Source: Symsagittifera roscoffensis (Eukaryota; Xenacoelomorpha; Acoela; Convolutidae). Taken from it: a stretch of 64,000 nucleotides of DNA. Positions within the stretch are counted from its first letter, which is position 1; every line of letters starts with the position of its first letter. Below are positions 1 to 11,540 of the stretch, in pieces. The notes beneath the pieces were generated by a model. The model worked only from the letters and a program-made list of their open reading frames with translations, was not told the DNA's origin and searched no databases. The translations under genes were made by a program, and so were the position numbers. Where the stretch lies: positions 48,711,467 through 48,775,466 of the forward strand of contig NC_087070.1 of the NCBI RefSeq assembly GCF_963678635.1, written 5' to 3'.

Positions 1-300
1 CGGAATCAAACAACTTATGATATTTTGTATAAACTAAAAGACATTAATCGTAGTTGATGGTTTTTTATGGGGTTCTTTTTCAGTTTGCCAACCCTCGTAA
101 AATAATATAAAGTTATTTAAAAAATGTTAAAACAGTCATTCGCATGAAAGAATTCTTGTAAAATTTTATTCACTTGTTCACGTTAACACGTTTTATTGCA
201 ATTAAGCACATCGAAAGACATTTTATTTAGCTTTCGTAATTTGAATTTCAGAAAAATTCAGAGGGGGTGGGGCTATTAAATAAATGATTTTTTTGCTTGC

Positions 301-405
301 CTTGCATGTATGGATTGTAGGTCGCATGATAAATAGTGTCACTCTTTTTGGACACTTCCACTTTCACGTCTCCATGTAGTCCACTCATTCTCACCTCCGG
401 CTCAC
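301..405 (-). CDS. FLN: Filamin exon, duplicated copy (half an Ig-like repeat)
   Basis: This 105-bp exon is identical in position and sequence to 6127-6231 in the other duplicate. Read on the minus strand it is 2 nt + 34 codons + 1 nt, a phase 1-1 exon. It encodes the middle of a filamin Ig-like repeat: 'RMSGLHGDVKVEV', then 'HATYNP', the usual 'Y.P...G' strand before the next exon. The acceptor is 'gtgtttag' just above 405. The donor is 'CAAG|gcaagc' at 300-295, a GC rather than GT donor. Filamins are actin cross-linkers built of tandem Ig repeats. It follows exon 5467-5643 in phase ('AARPG' then 'EPEV'). The exon that should complete it lies left of the window. Confidence 0.85.
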
Positions 406-454
406 CTAAACACGGGAAAACATTCGTAATAATTTGCGTTAAATAGTTAAATAG

Positions 455-560
455 CTACCGTTTGCTTGTAACCCCAAGGTTTGTGGTTCGAGGCCCACCT
501 TGACTCGTGCACGCTCTTGAGAAAACAATTAGCTGCTCAGGGCCTGACTATAATCGAATA
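455..560 (+). repeat. Possible tRNA-derived SINE fragment
   Basis: The stretch 'cttgtaaccccaaggtt' followed by 'tggttcgaggcccacc' resembles the anticodon and T-arm part of a tRNA-derived SINE. 'GGTTCGAGGCC' is close to the pol III box B consensus GGTTCGANNCC. No good box A is visible upstream. The same segment recurs at about 6281-6386 as part of the large duplication. It lies in a filamin intron. This could be chance. Confidence 0.35.
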
Positions 561-3500
561 TCTTTCTTTATTAGAGGAACAACACTGTCTTCTCAGCAAA
601 GAGCTGAATTTGCTCACATGTTGTTTTTCCTTTGATGATACAAGACTTGAATCTTCTTAAAATAAGTAAATTCGACAAGAAGTGTTCAAATCGATTCATA
701 CATTTCGGCCGTTGGCAGAACTATATTGTACAAGCAAGCAAGTTCAGATTCCGCCCCAAAAGAAGTTGACAGATAAGCTAACGAAGATTTTTGTATCAAC
801 TCGCTTCATTGGGAAAGCAAATTAATCGCATTTTAATTTGTTTTTTAGTTCGGTCAATTTGATAAATTTTAAGGACTTATGAGTTCCGGCACTGGATTTT
901 TATTGGAAGAAACTTGATTAAATTTTAGCTTTATTGTCAGTGTCTAAAAAGTGAAAAGTAATCGATTAGAATCAATTAAAAACGGATTATATTGCTATTA
1001 TTAAATAAAGCATTAAAAACCAGCACTAAAAATCAATTATAATCGATTTTTTTTTCACTTTTATAAATAAAGACAAGGAAATTCCATTATCACTGACTGG
1101 TGAGATGAAAATTTCAACGCGCACAAAGTGTTTTAATTCTGCCTCGTTTCGGTTCTGAGGCAGATCGGTTTCGGGTAGCTGGCCGATTGACAACATTTCA
1201 ATTCATACGTAAATTAACCGTAATTATCGAAAATTACAAGTCAACAAAGAATAACGAACTGCCATAAGTTTTGGTATTTAAAAGCAGAATTATTCAATGT
1301 CATAAAATACGCAAAATGAAAACATTAAAAAGTCAACTTTAAAATGGCGCCTGAACAATTGTGAACTTTTTTTCGATCTTTCAGTTTTCGACTTTTTTCA
1401 CTCTCTGTTCTTCGTTCAGCAGAAAATTCATTGGTTACTTTTCTGCGTTTCAAACTAAAGTTGGTTGCTTGTTTTCAACTTTTTTTTCTTTTTTTACGAT
1501 GACTGTCGCATGTGTCTTATATCTATTTTTGCGTTCAGTATTTTCATCACACCAGGCAGAAAAAACGACCTAATTTGAAAACAACGTTTGTATTTTTTCT
1601 AAGACTATGGTCAGAACATTCTTTGCTGTTTGCACAGTAACCGGCTATCCTTGTTTCATTTTGTTGTCTGAGTGGAGCATGGGAATCAAGAGACAATTTA
1701 GAGCAAAAAAAAACATTATAGTTGATTTCTTTCCACTTTTCTTAAATGGGTTTGTCGATAATTTTTGAGAAGTAATTTGTTGCTTCCAGGGAATGTGAAA
1801 AAGTACACAATTTCAATCTGATTTGGATCTTCATTTTGAGCAGTATAGAAGCACGGACTAGTTGTTGTGCAAATAGTGCTCTCATAATTTCGACCACTTT
1901 GATTTAGGAAAAGAAATGGAAAAATTAACAAAAAAAATGAAATCATTTTGGCAGTTTTCGGCTACATTTTTGTTCTAAAAAGATATAATGCTGAAATGCT
2001 GAATCAGGCAAAAAATTCAATAGCGAGTGCTGGTAAATCAAGAGGGGATTCTTTGGGGGGGGGGTTGCAAGTTTGCCATGCAAAGGGTTAGCCTTTTGCA
2101 GCTATTTGCCCCTGGTTACAAAAGCTGAAAAAAGGTTGGAGCTCGAACAAAATATACAAGTCAGCCTCTGATCAAGGGTTTTATTGAAATCTGAAGACGT
2201 GGAAAAACTTCAAACCAATTTTAAATGACACTGAGACTCGTTTTTTGAGGTTTTTTTTCCAGAGAGACAAGAAAAAAGAGACAACATCTCGATAACTTAT
2301 TACGATCAGAGAAACGCCTCTTTTCAGTCAAAGCGAATGATTTTTAAACAAACCCACATACTTGAAGAGTTTTGATGCGTATCCGCAGCGCTGGATCTAG
2401 AACGTTCTCCAGGGGAGGGAAACGTTTTGTTTAGGTCAATCAAATTGATTTTCCGAGCTCTCGCGAATCACTATAATGATCCTAATTTCATACTGCCCCG
2501 CAGTGAATTTGAAAAACGTGTTTAAGACATTTTTGGAAAGTGTTCATCAAAAATCCGCATTTTTTGGCGCGCGTTCCAACCTCTAATTTAGTGTATGGAA
2601 AAAATAGGGTCGACCTAAAATGAATGTCGTCACAAATATTGCCAAAGAGCCGACCCTTTAAAAGGTCAGGGGGTCAGTCATTGAGGGAGGCAGGCGCCCA
2701 ACTCTTCACCCGCCGTAAATCAGCTACTGCAAAACAAACCTAGAGTTCTGAGAATAGAGTGCTCATATTAAATTTGGGTGAGAAAAATCAGATGAGTCAA
2801 ATACTCCCTAGCTATTTTATCCAATCACTTTCTTCGAAAAAGGAACCAAAAAAGCTATGATTCGATTCTATTTGTAGTTATTTGGCAAAATGCAAGCTAG
2901 AAAGAAATTAAATTTACATAGCAAAAATAAAGCTAGAAAAAACAATCTATTGCATTTCGACTCAATATTGGTAAACTTAATGTATATTTTTTCGAAGCGC
3001 GGAAAAAATGAGAGCTATACTAACTTGACATCTCCGTTATCCACTGTGAAAAGCAAATTGTTTTTTCCTGTGTAGAAAAAATGAGAAAAACCGGAACTGC
3101 TCACTTTTGAGCCCTGAAATAAACAAATTGACGCTGTATTGATTTACATAAAATTTTTGTTAAAATCTTTCATTGGATCGCCGAAAACTGACTAAATAGA
3201 AAAGCCACACCGAGCATAAATATTCCGTGTTTTTTGAAAGTCGGAACAATAAACTTATTCAAGTATTCTAATAGGCGTGTTTGTGTTGAAACGTGTGCTT
3301 GTGAATTCCACTCTGTATTGAGGATTCCACGTAAAACAGAAAGTATTTGGTCTTTGAACTCCGCCTATTTTGTCAACGTTTTTATCTAGTAGAATTGAAG
3401 AAAGATGATTCATCTGGAAACAAAAGATTAAAACAAAAACAGATCAACCATGCAAAATTACCCCCTAAACCCCCCTGACGGTAGAGCGGCAAATCGTAAA

Positions 3501-4317
3501 AATTTTGGCCTGTATCACTTCTTTATATATATTCTCATCACATGCCATAATTACACGACCTCTCGCATCTCAGGACAGAACCTTGACAGAAATGTTTCGA
3601 CTGCACTTCAACTGGTCTCGAATTGACAATGAATTATGGAGCGCCAATATCAAGCGTTAAGTGTTAACAGTTTTTGAGCGGGATTATTCCGAGCTTAAAA
3701 ACTCGCGCTTAACATTTCAACTTCATAGTAAAGCACATAAAAAAATTCAAACCATGGCAAAATTGGCATTCTGGATACGAACTTTGAAGAAATTGCGGGC
3801 TATTTAGGCTCGGGTGGCTTTATATTTAGTCAGTTTTCGACTTTTCGCTTAAAACTTTTGACGGAAGTTTTGTATAAAATCTGAAGTATATTATTATGTA
3901 GAGCGCAAGAAGAAAAAATTCACGTGTGGGTAATTGATTTTGTAAGGTTATGGAGTCTTGCAAATTGTTGTTTTGCCATTTTGGGATAATAAACGCGCAG
4001 CATACTGCGTTTGTAAACCACATGTAAGTGAAGGGTTCATGCGTTCCAAAATGAATTGAAGAAAGTCTTTGTTCTGATTTTCGTAACGAAGGTAACGGAA
4101 TATTTGTGCTCGGGGTGGTATATTTTCCTCACAAATTTCGATTTTTTACTAGCCGTTTTTGACGGACTTTTTAAATATCATTTAAAAGGTAGTGCTGTCC
4201 TGAGCGAAAAACTCGAAAAGATATTCCAACTGTGATCATTTTTCGTACAGTTATGGGGGTTTAAAAATAGCCATTTTAGCCAACTTGGGACAATTAACGC
4301 GCAATATATTTTGCGTG

Positions 4318-4684
4318 TCTGTACAAAACATTCCAATACAAAACAGTCCGGAAAAGTACGAAAATGAACCAAAAAACAGTCCCAAGTAATAATTGTTTTA
4401 ACAAGCCGGTAGGCCGAGAATTTTCCTTTGTTCAACAAACATAAATAACAAAATAGTGACCGCCGCAGTCACGCCAACGTGTTGCGAGCTTGTCAACAAA
4501 GGGTAGGATTTAAAACGAAATTTAGAGCCGGTTATCGCCGCGAAGCTGCGACGCACGCGCAGCGCGCCCACCGGCGACCTTAAACCGGACTATTTTGTAT
4601 TTGGACTGTTTTTTTCCTTAATTTCATGATTTTTTGGACTATTTTGTACTGGACTGTTTTGTATGGGACTGCTTTGTATATGCA
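4318..4684. mobile_element. MITE-like insertion inside repeat family A
   Basis: The related copy at 58.9 kb is continuous across this point ('gcggtatatttcgcgctattaacgcg'), while this copy is interrupted by about 370 bp. The inserted segment has inverted ends: 'gtacaaaacattccaatac' and 'aaacagtcc' at the left, and 'ggactgttttgtatggg' with 'ggactattttgtac' at the right, repeated two to three times. The core is GC-rich (about 4540-4580) and has no ORF. The exact ends and target duplication are unclear. Confidence 0.55.
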
Positions 4685-4823
4685 CCACATTTCGCGCTTT
4701 TAACGCGTAAGCTGAGTTTGAATTCGTCTTAGAAATCGTTCCAAATTGGTTGAAGAAAATTTATTTGCTGTATGTGATTTGTTACAAGGAGCGAAATCGA
4801 TCACTTTGTACTTTATATGGCGT

Positions 4824-4846
4824 GGGGGAGGGGGGGGGGGGGGGGG
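4824..4846 (+). other. G-run (potential G-quadruplex)
   Basis: Five G, one A, then seventeen G in a row. Other long G-runs in the window are near 2056, 7885 and 52507. The lengths at 2056 and 7885 differ between otherwise identical duplicates, as expected of slippage or sequencing error. Confidence 0.8.
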
Positions 4847-5466
4847 CAATCGCAACATTCGCAACATGGGGCAATCGCAACATTCAGGGTTTCATTCTGA
4901 TACAAGCCGTCTCGTTTGGTTTTATTATTACAATACCAGACGCTAAATATATTCCCTTGTACTTTACACAGCTTGTTGGGGGAAAAGAAAATGACAAAAA
5001 ACAACACGAAACACTTTTTGTTTGGATTTTTATCCATTATTTATCCAAAACTTGTTTTTGACCTTAGAGTGCAGTCGGAACATTCAGGGCTCCGCCCTGA
5101 TTAACGAGTAGGCTTTTTTACATTTGAATCTATGAATTCGTTATCTTAATTGGGGTGTAAGATACAGAACTTTCGGGCTCTTTTCTATTCCCTCTCGTAA
5201 AATTGCTTTACGAAATTGTCAAACAGTGTCTATATAATAAATCACGCACAAATTTTTTTTCCAAATCCGTTGATTTGTTCACTTTGATGTGTTTTTTTAG
5301 AGTTTAGATAATCAAAAGTCCATTTAAGAAGAGGAGTGGAAAAGAGCCCACTTTTCCTCTAGCAAGAAAACTGAGTTTTGATTGGCTGGCATAATTTTTC
5401 GGGCATTCAGCCTGCCTCCAGGTTTTCGCGCCAAAAATTCATGAAAGAGTTTAGATTTGTCGTTAC

Positions 5467-5643
5467 CTGGTCTGGCGGCCCTGGTGTCCACTCCGAACTT
5501 GATCGGCCGGCCAATCACCCCCTCCTTCAGTCCAGGTCCAAATGCCTCCACCGACTGAGAGTTCACACTGGGCTGGACTATGACCTTGAACGGGGATCCA
5601 GGCACCTGTCTGTCTGCATACGTCACGTGCATCAAGTACATGC
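5467..5643 (-). CDS. FLN: Filamin exon (end of one Ig-like repeat and start of the next)
   Basis: This 177-bp phase 1-1 exon encodes 'MYLMHVTYADRQVPGSPFKV', the F and G strands that end a filamin repeat, then a linker and 'EAFGPGLKEGVIGRP' with 'KFGVDTRAARPG', the start of the next repeat. 'VPGSPFKV' and 'FGPGL..G' are filamin signatures. The acceptor is 'ctccag' above 5643 and the donor is 'CAG|gtaacg' below 5467. It joins exon 6127-6231 in phase across a 483-bp intron, completing the 'NPYMQ-G-MYL' turn. After the large duplication, the reading frame continues into the exon at 301-405. Filamin dimers cross-link cortical actin and dock membrane proteins; that role is family knowledge. Confidence 0.92.
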
Positions 5644-5826
5644 CTGGAGTTGGTTAACATACTAATATAACACGCTATATAATAAAAATTGTTATGATTT
5701 AAACAACTTCAATGTATCATCAAAAGGTGGTTACTAATGATGAGGGGTTTTGAAGACAAAGACCATGCGTTTAATCATCTTGAGCTCTCAGTTTTACTTT
5801 GTGAACGCCATGCTTTGATTTCTCGG

Positions 5827-8800
5827 CGGAATCAAACAACTTATGATATTTTGTATAAACTAAAAGACATTAATCGTAGTTGATGGTTTTTTATGGGGTT
5901 CTTTTTCAGTTTGCCAACCCTCGTAAAATAATATAAAGTTATTTAAAAAATGTTAAAACAGTCATTCGCATGAAAGAATTCTTGTAAAATTTTATTCACT
6001 TGTTCACGTTAACACGTTTTATTGCAATTAAGCACATCGAAAGACATTTTATTTAGCTTTCGTAATTTGAATTTCAGAAAAATTCAGAGGGGGTGGGGCT
6101 ATTAAATAAATGATTTTTTTGCTTGCCTTGCATGTATGGATTGTAGGTCGCATGATAAATAGTGTCACTCTTTTTGGACACTTCCACTTTCACGTCTCCA
6201 TGTAGTCCACTCATTCTCACCTCCGGCTCACCTAAACACGGGAAAACATTCGTAATAATTTGCGTTAAATAGTTAAATAGCTACCGTTTGCTTGTAACCC
6301 CAAGGTTTGTGGTTCGAGGCCCACCTTGACTCGTGCACGCTCTTGAGAAAACAATTAGCTGCTCAGGGCCTGACTATAATCGAATATCTTTCTTTATTAG
6401 AGGAACAACACTGTCTTCTCAGCAAAGAGCTGAATTTGCTCACATGTTGTTTTTCCTTTGATGATACAAGACTTGAATCTTCTTAAAATAAGTAAATTCG
6501 ACAAGAAGTGTTCAAATCGATTCATACATTTCGGCCGTTGGCAGAACTATATTGTACAAGCAAGCAAGTTCAGATTCCGCCCCAAAAGAAGTTGACAGAT
6601 AAGCTAACGAAGATTTTTGTATCAACTCGCTTCATTGGGAAAGCAAATTAATCGCATTTTAATTTGTTTTTTAGTTCGGTCAATTTGATAAATTTTAAGG
6701 ACTTATGAGTTCCGGCACTGGATTTTTATTGGAAGAAACTTGATTAAATTTTAGCTTTATTGTCAGTGTCTAAAAAGTGAAAAGTAATCGATTAGAATCA
6801 ATTAAAAACGGATTATATTGCTATTATTAAATAAAGCATTAAAAACCAGCACTAAAAATCAATTATAATCGATTTTTTTTTCACTTTTATAAATAAAGAC
6901 AAGGAAATTCCATTATCACTGACTGGTGAGATGAAAATTTCAACGCGCACAAAGTGTTTTAATTCTGCCTCGTTTCGGTTCTGAGGCAGATCGGTTTCGG
7001 GTAGCTGGCCGATTGACAACATTTCAATTCATACGTAAATTAACCGTAATTATCGAAAATTACAAGTCAAGTCAACAAAGAATAACGAACTGCCATAAGT
7101 TTTGGTATTTAAAAGCAGAATTATTCAATGTCATAAAATACGCAAAATGAAAACATTAAAAAGTCAACTTTAAAATGGCGCCTGAACAATTGTGAACTTT
7201 TTTTCGATCTTTCAGTTTTCGACTTTTTTCACTCTCTGTTCTTCGTTCAGCAGAAAATTCATTGGTTACTTTTCTGCGTTTCAAACTAAAGTTGGTTGCT
7301 TGTTTTCAACTTTTTTTTCTTTTTTTACGATGACTGTCGCATGTGTCTTATATCTATTTTTGCGTTCAGTATTTTCATCACACCAGGCAGAAAAAACGAC
7401 CTAATTTGAAAACAACGTTTGTATTTTTTCTAAGACTATGGTCAGAACATTCTTTGCTGTTTGCACAGTAACCGGCTATCCTTGTTTCATTTTGTTGTCT
7501 GAGTGGAGCATGGGAATCAAGAGACAATTTAGAGCAAAAAAAAACATTATAGTTGATTTCTTTCCACTTTTCTTAAATGGGTTTGTCGATAATTTTTGAG
7601 AAGTAATTTGTTGCTTCCAGGGAATGTGAAAAAGTACACAATTTCAATCTGATTTGGATCTTCATTTTGAGCAGTATAGAAGCACGGACTAGTTGTTGTG
7701 CAAATAGTGCTCTCATAATTTCGACCACTTTGATTTAGGAAAAGAAATGGAAAAATTAACAAAAAAAATGAAATCATTTTGGCAGTTTTCGGCTACATTT
7801 TTGTTCTAAAAAGATATAATGCTGAAATGCTGAATCAGGCAAAAAATTCAATAGCGAGTGCTGGTAAATCAAGAGGGGATTCTTTGGGGGGGGGGGGGTT
7901 GCAAGTTTGCCATGCAAAGGGTTAGCCTTTTGCAGCTATTTGCCCCTGGTTACAAAAGCTGAAAAAAGGTTGGAGCTCGAACAAAATATACAAGTCAGCC
8001 TCTGATCAAGGGTTTTATTGAAATCTGAAAACGTGGAAAAACTTCAAACCAATTTTAAATGACACTGAGACTCGTTTTTTGAGGTTTTTTTTTCCAGAGA
8101 GACAAGAAAAAAGAGACAACATCTCGATAACTTATTACGATCAGAGAAACGCCTCTTTTCAGTCAAAGCGAATGATTTTTAAACAAACCCACATACTTGA
8201 AGAGTTTTGATGCGTATCCGCAGCGCTGGATCTAGAACGTTCTCCAGGGGAGGGAAACGTTTTGTTTAGGTCAATCAAATTGATTTTCCGAGCTCTCGCG
8301 AATCACTATAATGATCCTAATTTCATACTGCCCCGCAGTGAATTTGAAAAACGTGTTTAAGACATTTTTGGAAAGTGTTCATCAAAAATCCGCATTTTTT
8401 GGCGCGCGTTCCAACCTCTAATTTAGTGTATGGAAAAAATAGGGTCGACCTAAAATGAATGTCGTCACAAATATTGCCAAAGAGCCGACCCTTTAAAAGG
8501 TCAGGGGGTCAGTCATTGAGGGAGGCAGGCGCCCAACTCTTCACCCGCCGTAAATCAGCTACTGCAAAACAAACCTAGAGTTCTGAGAATAGAGTGCTCA
8601 TATTAAATTTGGGTGAGAAAAATCAGATGAGTCAAATACTCCCTAGCTATTTTATCCAATCACTTTCTTCGAAAAAGGAACCAAAAAAGCTATGATTCGA
8701 TTCTATTTGTAGTTATTTGGCAAAATGCAAGCTAGAAAGAAATTAAATTTACATAGCAAAAATAAAGCTAGAAAAAACAATCTATTGCATTTCGACTCAA

Positions 8801-8902
8801 TATTGGTAAACTTAATGTATATTTTTTCGAAGCGCGGAAAAAATGAGAGCTATACTAACTTGACATCTCCGTTATCCACTGTGAAAAGCAAATTGTTTTT
8901 TC
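5827..8902. repeat. Right copy of the 5.8-kb tandem duplication
   Basis: Near-identical to 1-3067 (differences: a 5-bp 'gtcaa' insertion near 7067, homopolymer lengths, a few substitutions). After 8902 the sequence changes to a short imperfect direct repeat, 'gttttttcttacg', at 8895 and 8929. Outside the exon at 6127-6231 the block is intronic. The small open frames within it (for example 7192-7404) are T-rich and have no recognisable product. Confidence 0.93.
6127..6231 (-). CDS. FLN: Filamin exon following a ~54.7-kb intron, with a GC donor
   Basis: This 105-bp phase 1-1 exon continues directly from exon 60964-61149: the upstream exon ends 'ALVP-G' in phase 1 and this one begins 'EPEVRMSG'. 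It ends 'NPYMQ' in phase 1 and is completed by exon 5467-5643. Together the junctions give an uninterrupted Ig-like repeat of normal length, so no exon is missing between 60964 and 6231. The acceptor is 'gtgtttag'. The donor reads 'CAAG|gcaagc', fitting the minor GC-AG class (AG|GCAAGT). The same donor occurs in the duplicate at 301. Confidence 0.9.
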
Positions 8903-9061
8903 TTACGAAGGCAGGGAAACAGTTGTTTTTTCTTACGCTCAAAGCTTCTTTTCTGATTGACTCGCTTGAGCCTGATTACGAATGAAGTAGCTTTAGTACG
9001 ATAAACGATTTCATTTGACTCTCTTTTTTGGCAGTTGAGCTCAAAATTTTTTGCCAGTCGC

Positions 9062-10235
9062 AAAATACGGTCTTTATAGTGATATGGGAGGGCTCAGAAA
9101 ATCAATTTGGTTCACTCTAGAGCAATTCATTAAATTTTTTGAGAAAAACTGACAAACCACCCCAACCCCGCCTCGTCATCTAGAAAAAAACTAGACCTAC
9201 CCCGGGTTCACAGTATACATTGGAACGCAAAACAGTTGGCCAAAATAGGGTCTTTATAGTGATTTGGGAGGGCTCAGAAAATCAATTTGGTTCACCCTAA
9301 AGCAATTTATCAAACTTTTTGAGAAAAACTGACAAACCATCCCAACCCCGCCTTGTCATCTAGAAAAAAAACTAGACCTACCCCTGGTCCACAGTACACA
9401 TTCAAACGCAAAACAGTTGGTCAAAATGGGATCTTAATAACAATTTGCGAGGGCTCAGAAAATCAATTTGGTTCACCCTAAAGCAATTTATCAAACTTTT
9501 TGAGAAAAATTGACAAACCACCCCAACCCCGTCTCGTCTTCTAGAAACAAACTAGACCTACCCCTGGTCCACAGTACACATTCAAACGCAAAACAGTTGG
9601 TCAAAATGGGATCTTAATAACAATTTGCGAGGTCTCAGAAAATCAATTTGGTTCACCCTAAAGCAATTTATCAAACTTTTTGAGAAAAACTGACAAACCA
9701 CCCCAACCCCGCCTTGTCATCTAGAAAAAAACTAGACCTACCCCTGGTCCACAGTACACATTGGAACGCAAAACAGTTGGTCAAAATGGGATCTTAATAA
9801 CAATTTGCGAGGGCTCAGAAAATCAATTTGGTTCACCCTAAAGCAATTTATCAAACTTTTTGAGAAAAACTGACAAACCACCCCAACCCCGCCTTGTCAT
9901 CTAGAAAAAAACTAGACCTACCCCTGGTCCACAGTACACATTGGAACGCAAAACAGTTGGTCAAAATGGGAACTTAGTAACAATTTGCGAGGGCTCAGAA
10001 AATCAATTTAGTTCACCCTAAAGCAATTTATCAAAATTTTTGAGAAAAATTGACAAACCACCCCAACCCCGTCTCGTCATCTAGAAGAAAACTAGAACTA
10101 CCCCTGGTTCACAGTATACATTGGAACGCAAAACAGTTGGCCAAAATAGGGTTCTATAGTGATTTGGGAGGGCTCAGAAAATCAATTTGGTTCACCCTAA
10201 AGCAAGTTTGTCAAAACTTTTGAGAAAAACCGACT
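9062..10235 (+). repeat. Satellite array, 180-bp monomer, about 6.5 copies
   Basis: Monomers start near 9062, 9241, 9421, 9601, 9781, 9961 and 10141, so the period is 180 bp (179 in the first units). Each contains 'gagggctcagaaaatcaatt', 'ggttcaccctaaagcaa', 'gacaaaccaccccaacccc' and 'ctagacctacccctgg'. The central units are nearly identical; the first and last are more diverged, as in arrays homogenised by unequal exchange. The last unit decays after about 10235. A lone diverged relative lies at 55236-55390. Confidence 0.95.
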
Positions 10236-11170
10236 TAAGAAAGGCTTATCGTACAGTTTTCATGGAAAATAAATGTATGGAAAGCATTTTTTTCAGTTGA
10301 ATAATTTTTTCATCAAAAATTATCTTAATATTGTTTAAAACCATACAAAAACAATATGATGGCAGTTTTGGTTACATAAGAGCAACTTTGGCAAACAAAA
10401 AAAAATGCTTGACAAACAACTTTATATTAGAAAGTTGTATGATAAGCATTTTTACCAGAAAAAAAAACCATCTGAGGTAAAAATTGTAAACACTTTTTTG
10501 AACGCAGACTTGCTTCTGTGCTCGAATATACACTTTACTTTTTTCTGTTCTCTATTAAAAATTGAAACTTTTTTTTTCAAATGAGGTTGACAATCAAAAA
10601 ATACACCAGTATTTAATTTATGCTAAAAAGATGGGATGTTGTTAACTGTATGCTCCTTTTTTGCAAAAAAGAAACCAATTCGTTACAAGGTGCAAAATTC
10701 GTATATGCTTAAATATGTTCAACTCTTCTTTTATAAGGTAGCCAATTCGTTACAAGGTGCTTATAGGGGAGCATTTTGTTAACAAAATCCAAAAGGTGGT
10801 GTAACATGGTTGTTTGCGTATTTAAGCTTACAATCATACATTTAGTTACATCAACATATTATTCCTTTTAGTAGATTTAAAAGATTTCTTCTCTAGGTTC
10901 GTTCTTTTTTTCCTAACGACACCGCAAAGTCGTCCCTTGAGCAGTGAATTCAGTGGTGCGACCGAGATTCACTACTATCTACAATCCCGACAGGGTTATT
11001 TTGGTGGCAACTATTCTGTATTGTATTATGTTGCTTGCCCCTCTGTGTATTGCTCTTCGGCTGTCTTGTCTCGTCTACTCGATACAGTCGCAAGAATTTC
11101 CGATGATAAATTAATTAGATGATTATATGTCCAATTACACAAAGCTCTGAGTGGCCAGGATATAATCTAA
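10236..11170. other. Intronic stretch with no gene seen
   Basis: AT-rich sequence with runs of A and T. 'gccaattcgttacaaggtgc' at about 10741 repeats 'accaattcgttacaaggtgc' at about 10674. A 61-codon open frame at 10937-11122 has no recognisable product. Confidence 0.6.
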
Positions 11171-11239
11171 TAATCGAGTCAAAAGAAAAAATTCCGCGAT
11201 TTATCGGCCAAATTGCCTAATTGCAATTTACTTCCAACT

Positions 11240-11540
11240 AACTTCACTAACACTAAACTATTCTCTCTCTAGAAAATCTCTGACGAGAAGCAACTATCTA
11301 CTATTTCTGCTACAGTTGTTCTCTTACTTCGAGAACCAACTACTCGATTCGCTAGCAATAATTCTTCTCTCTGACTAACGGGGAACCAACTATACTCTCT
11401 CTCTCAGTATCAATTGCTCTCTTCTCTGACTGAGAACCAACTAATCCTAATAGTAACTAACAACTGTTCTCTTCTCTGACTGAGAATCAACTACCCTTAA
11501 TAGTAGCTCACAACTGTTCTGACTCTTAAAGGCTCTCCGG
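11240..11540 (+). repeat. CT-rich imperfect tandem repeat
   Basis: Degenerate units of about 60-65 bp contain 'ctctctgactgagaaccaac' variants, at about 11340, 11400 and 11470. The stretch is non-coding. Confidence 0.6.

Larger units (their letters stand above)
1..3067. repeat. Left copy of a 5.8-kb tandem duplication
   Basis: Bases 1-3067 match 5827-8902 almost base for base. The offset is 5826 at the left, 5831 after a 5-bp insertion near 7067, and 5835 after length differences in homopolymer runs (for example the G-run near 2056 against 7885). Similarity stops abruptly after the shared 'gcaaattgttttttc' at 3067/8902. A period of about 5.83 kb means copy 2 would begin right at 3068 and copy 1 would extend about 2.8 kb to the left of the window. 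The unit carries filamin exon sequence. I infer a recent tandem duplication or a collapsed or duplicated assembly segment. Confidence 0.93.
3068..5130. repeat. Intronic block of dispersed repeat family A
   Basis: No gene is visible here. Three segments match a block at 58.6-59.8 kb: 3177-3262 resembles 59681-59775 ('agcataaatattc', 'tcggaacaa'), 4108-4320 resembles 58687-58905 ('agttatgggggtttaaa'), and 4690-5110 resembles 58900-59190 ('gtactttatatggcgtg', 'gaacattcagggct'). The last part ends in a short GC-rich hairpin, 'cagggctccgccctg' at about 5084-5098. The two blocks keep the same order, so they are probably copies of one non-coding element of about 2 kb. The class is unknown. Confidence 0.7.

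Noticed and set aside
1344-1358. 'tggcgcctgaacaattg' like a retroviral-type primer-binding site
   Set aside because: No LTR ends TG...CA just before it and no coding domain after it.
1361-1573. 70-codon frame, repeated at 7192-7404
   Set aside because: Phe-rich translation of a T-rich intron; duplicated only because the whole block is duplicated.
4746-5061. Gly-rich overlapping frames
   Set aside because: They are produced by the G-run and lie in non-coding repeat family A.
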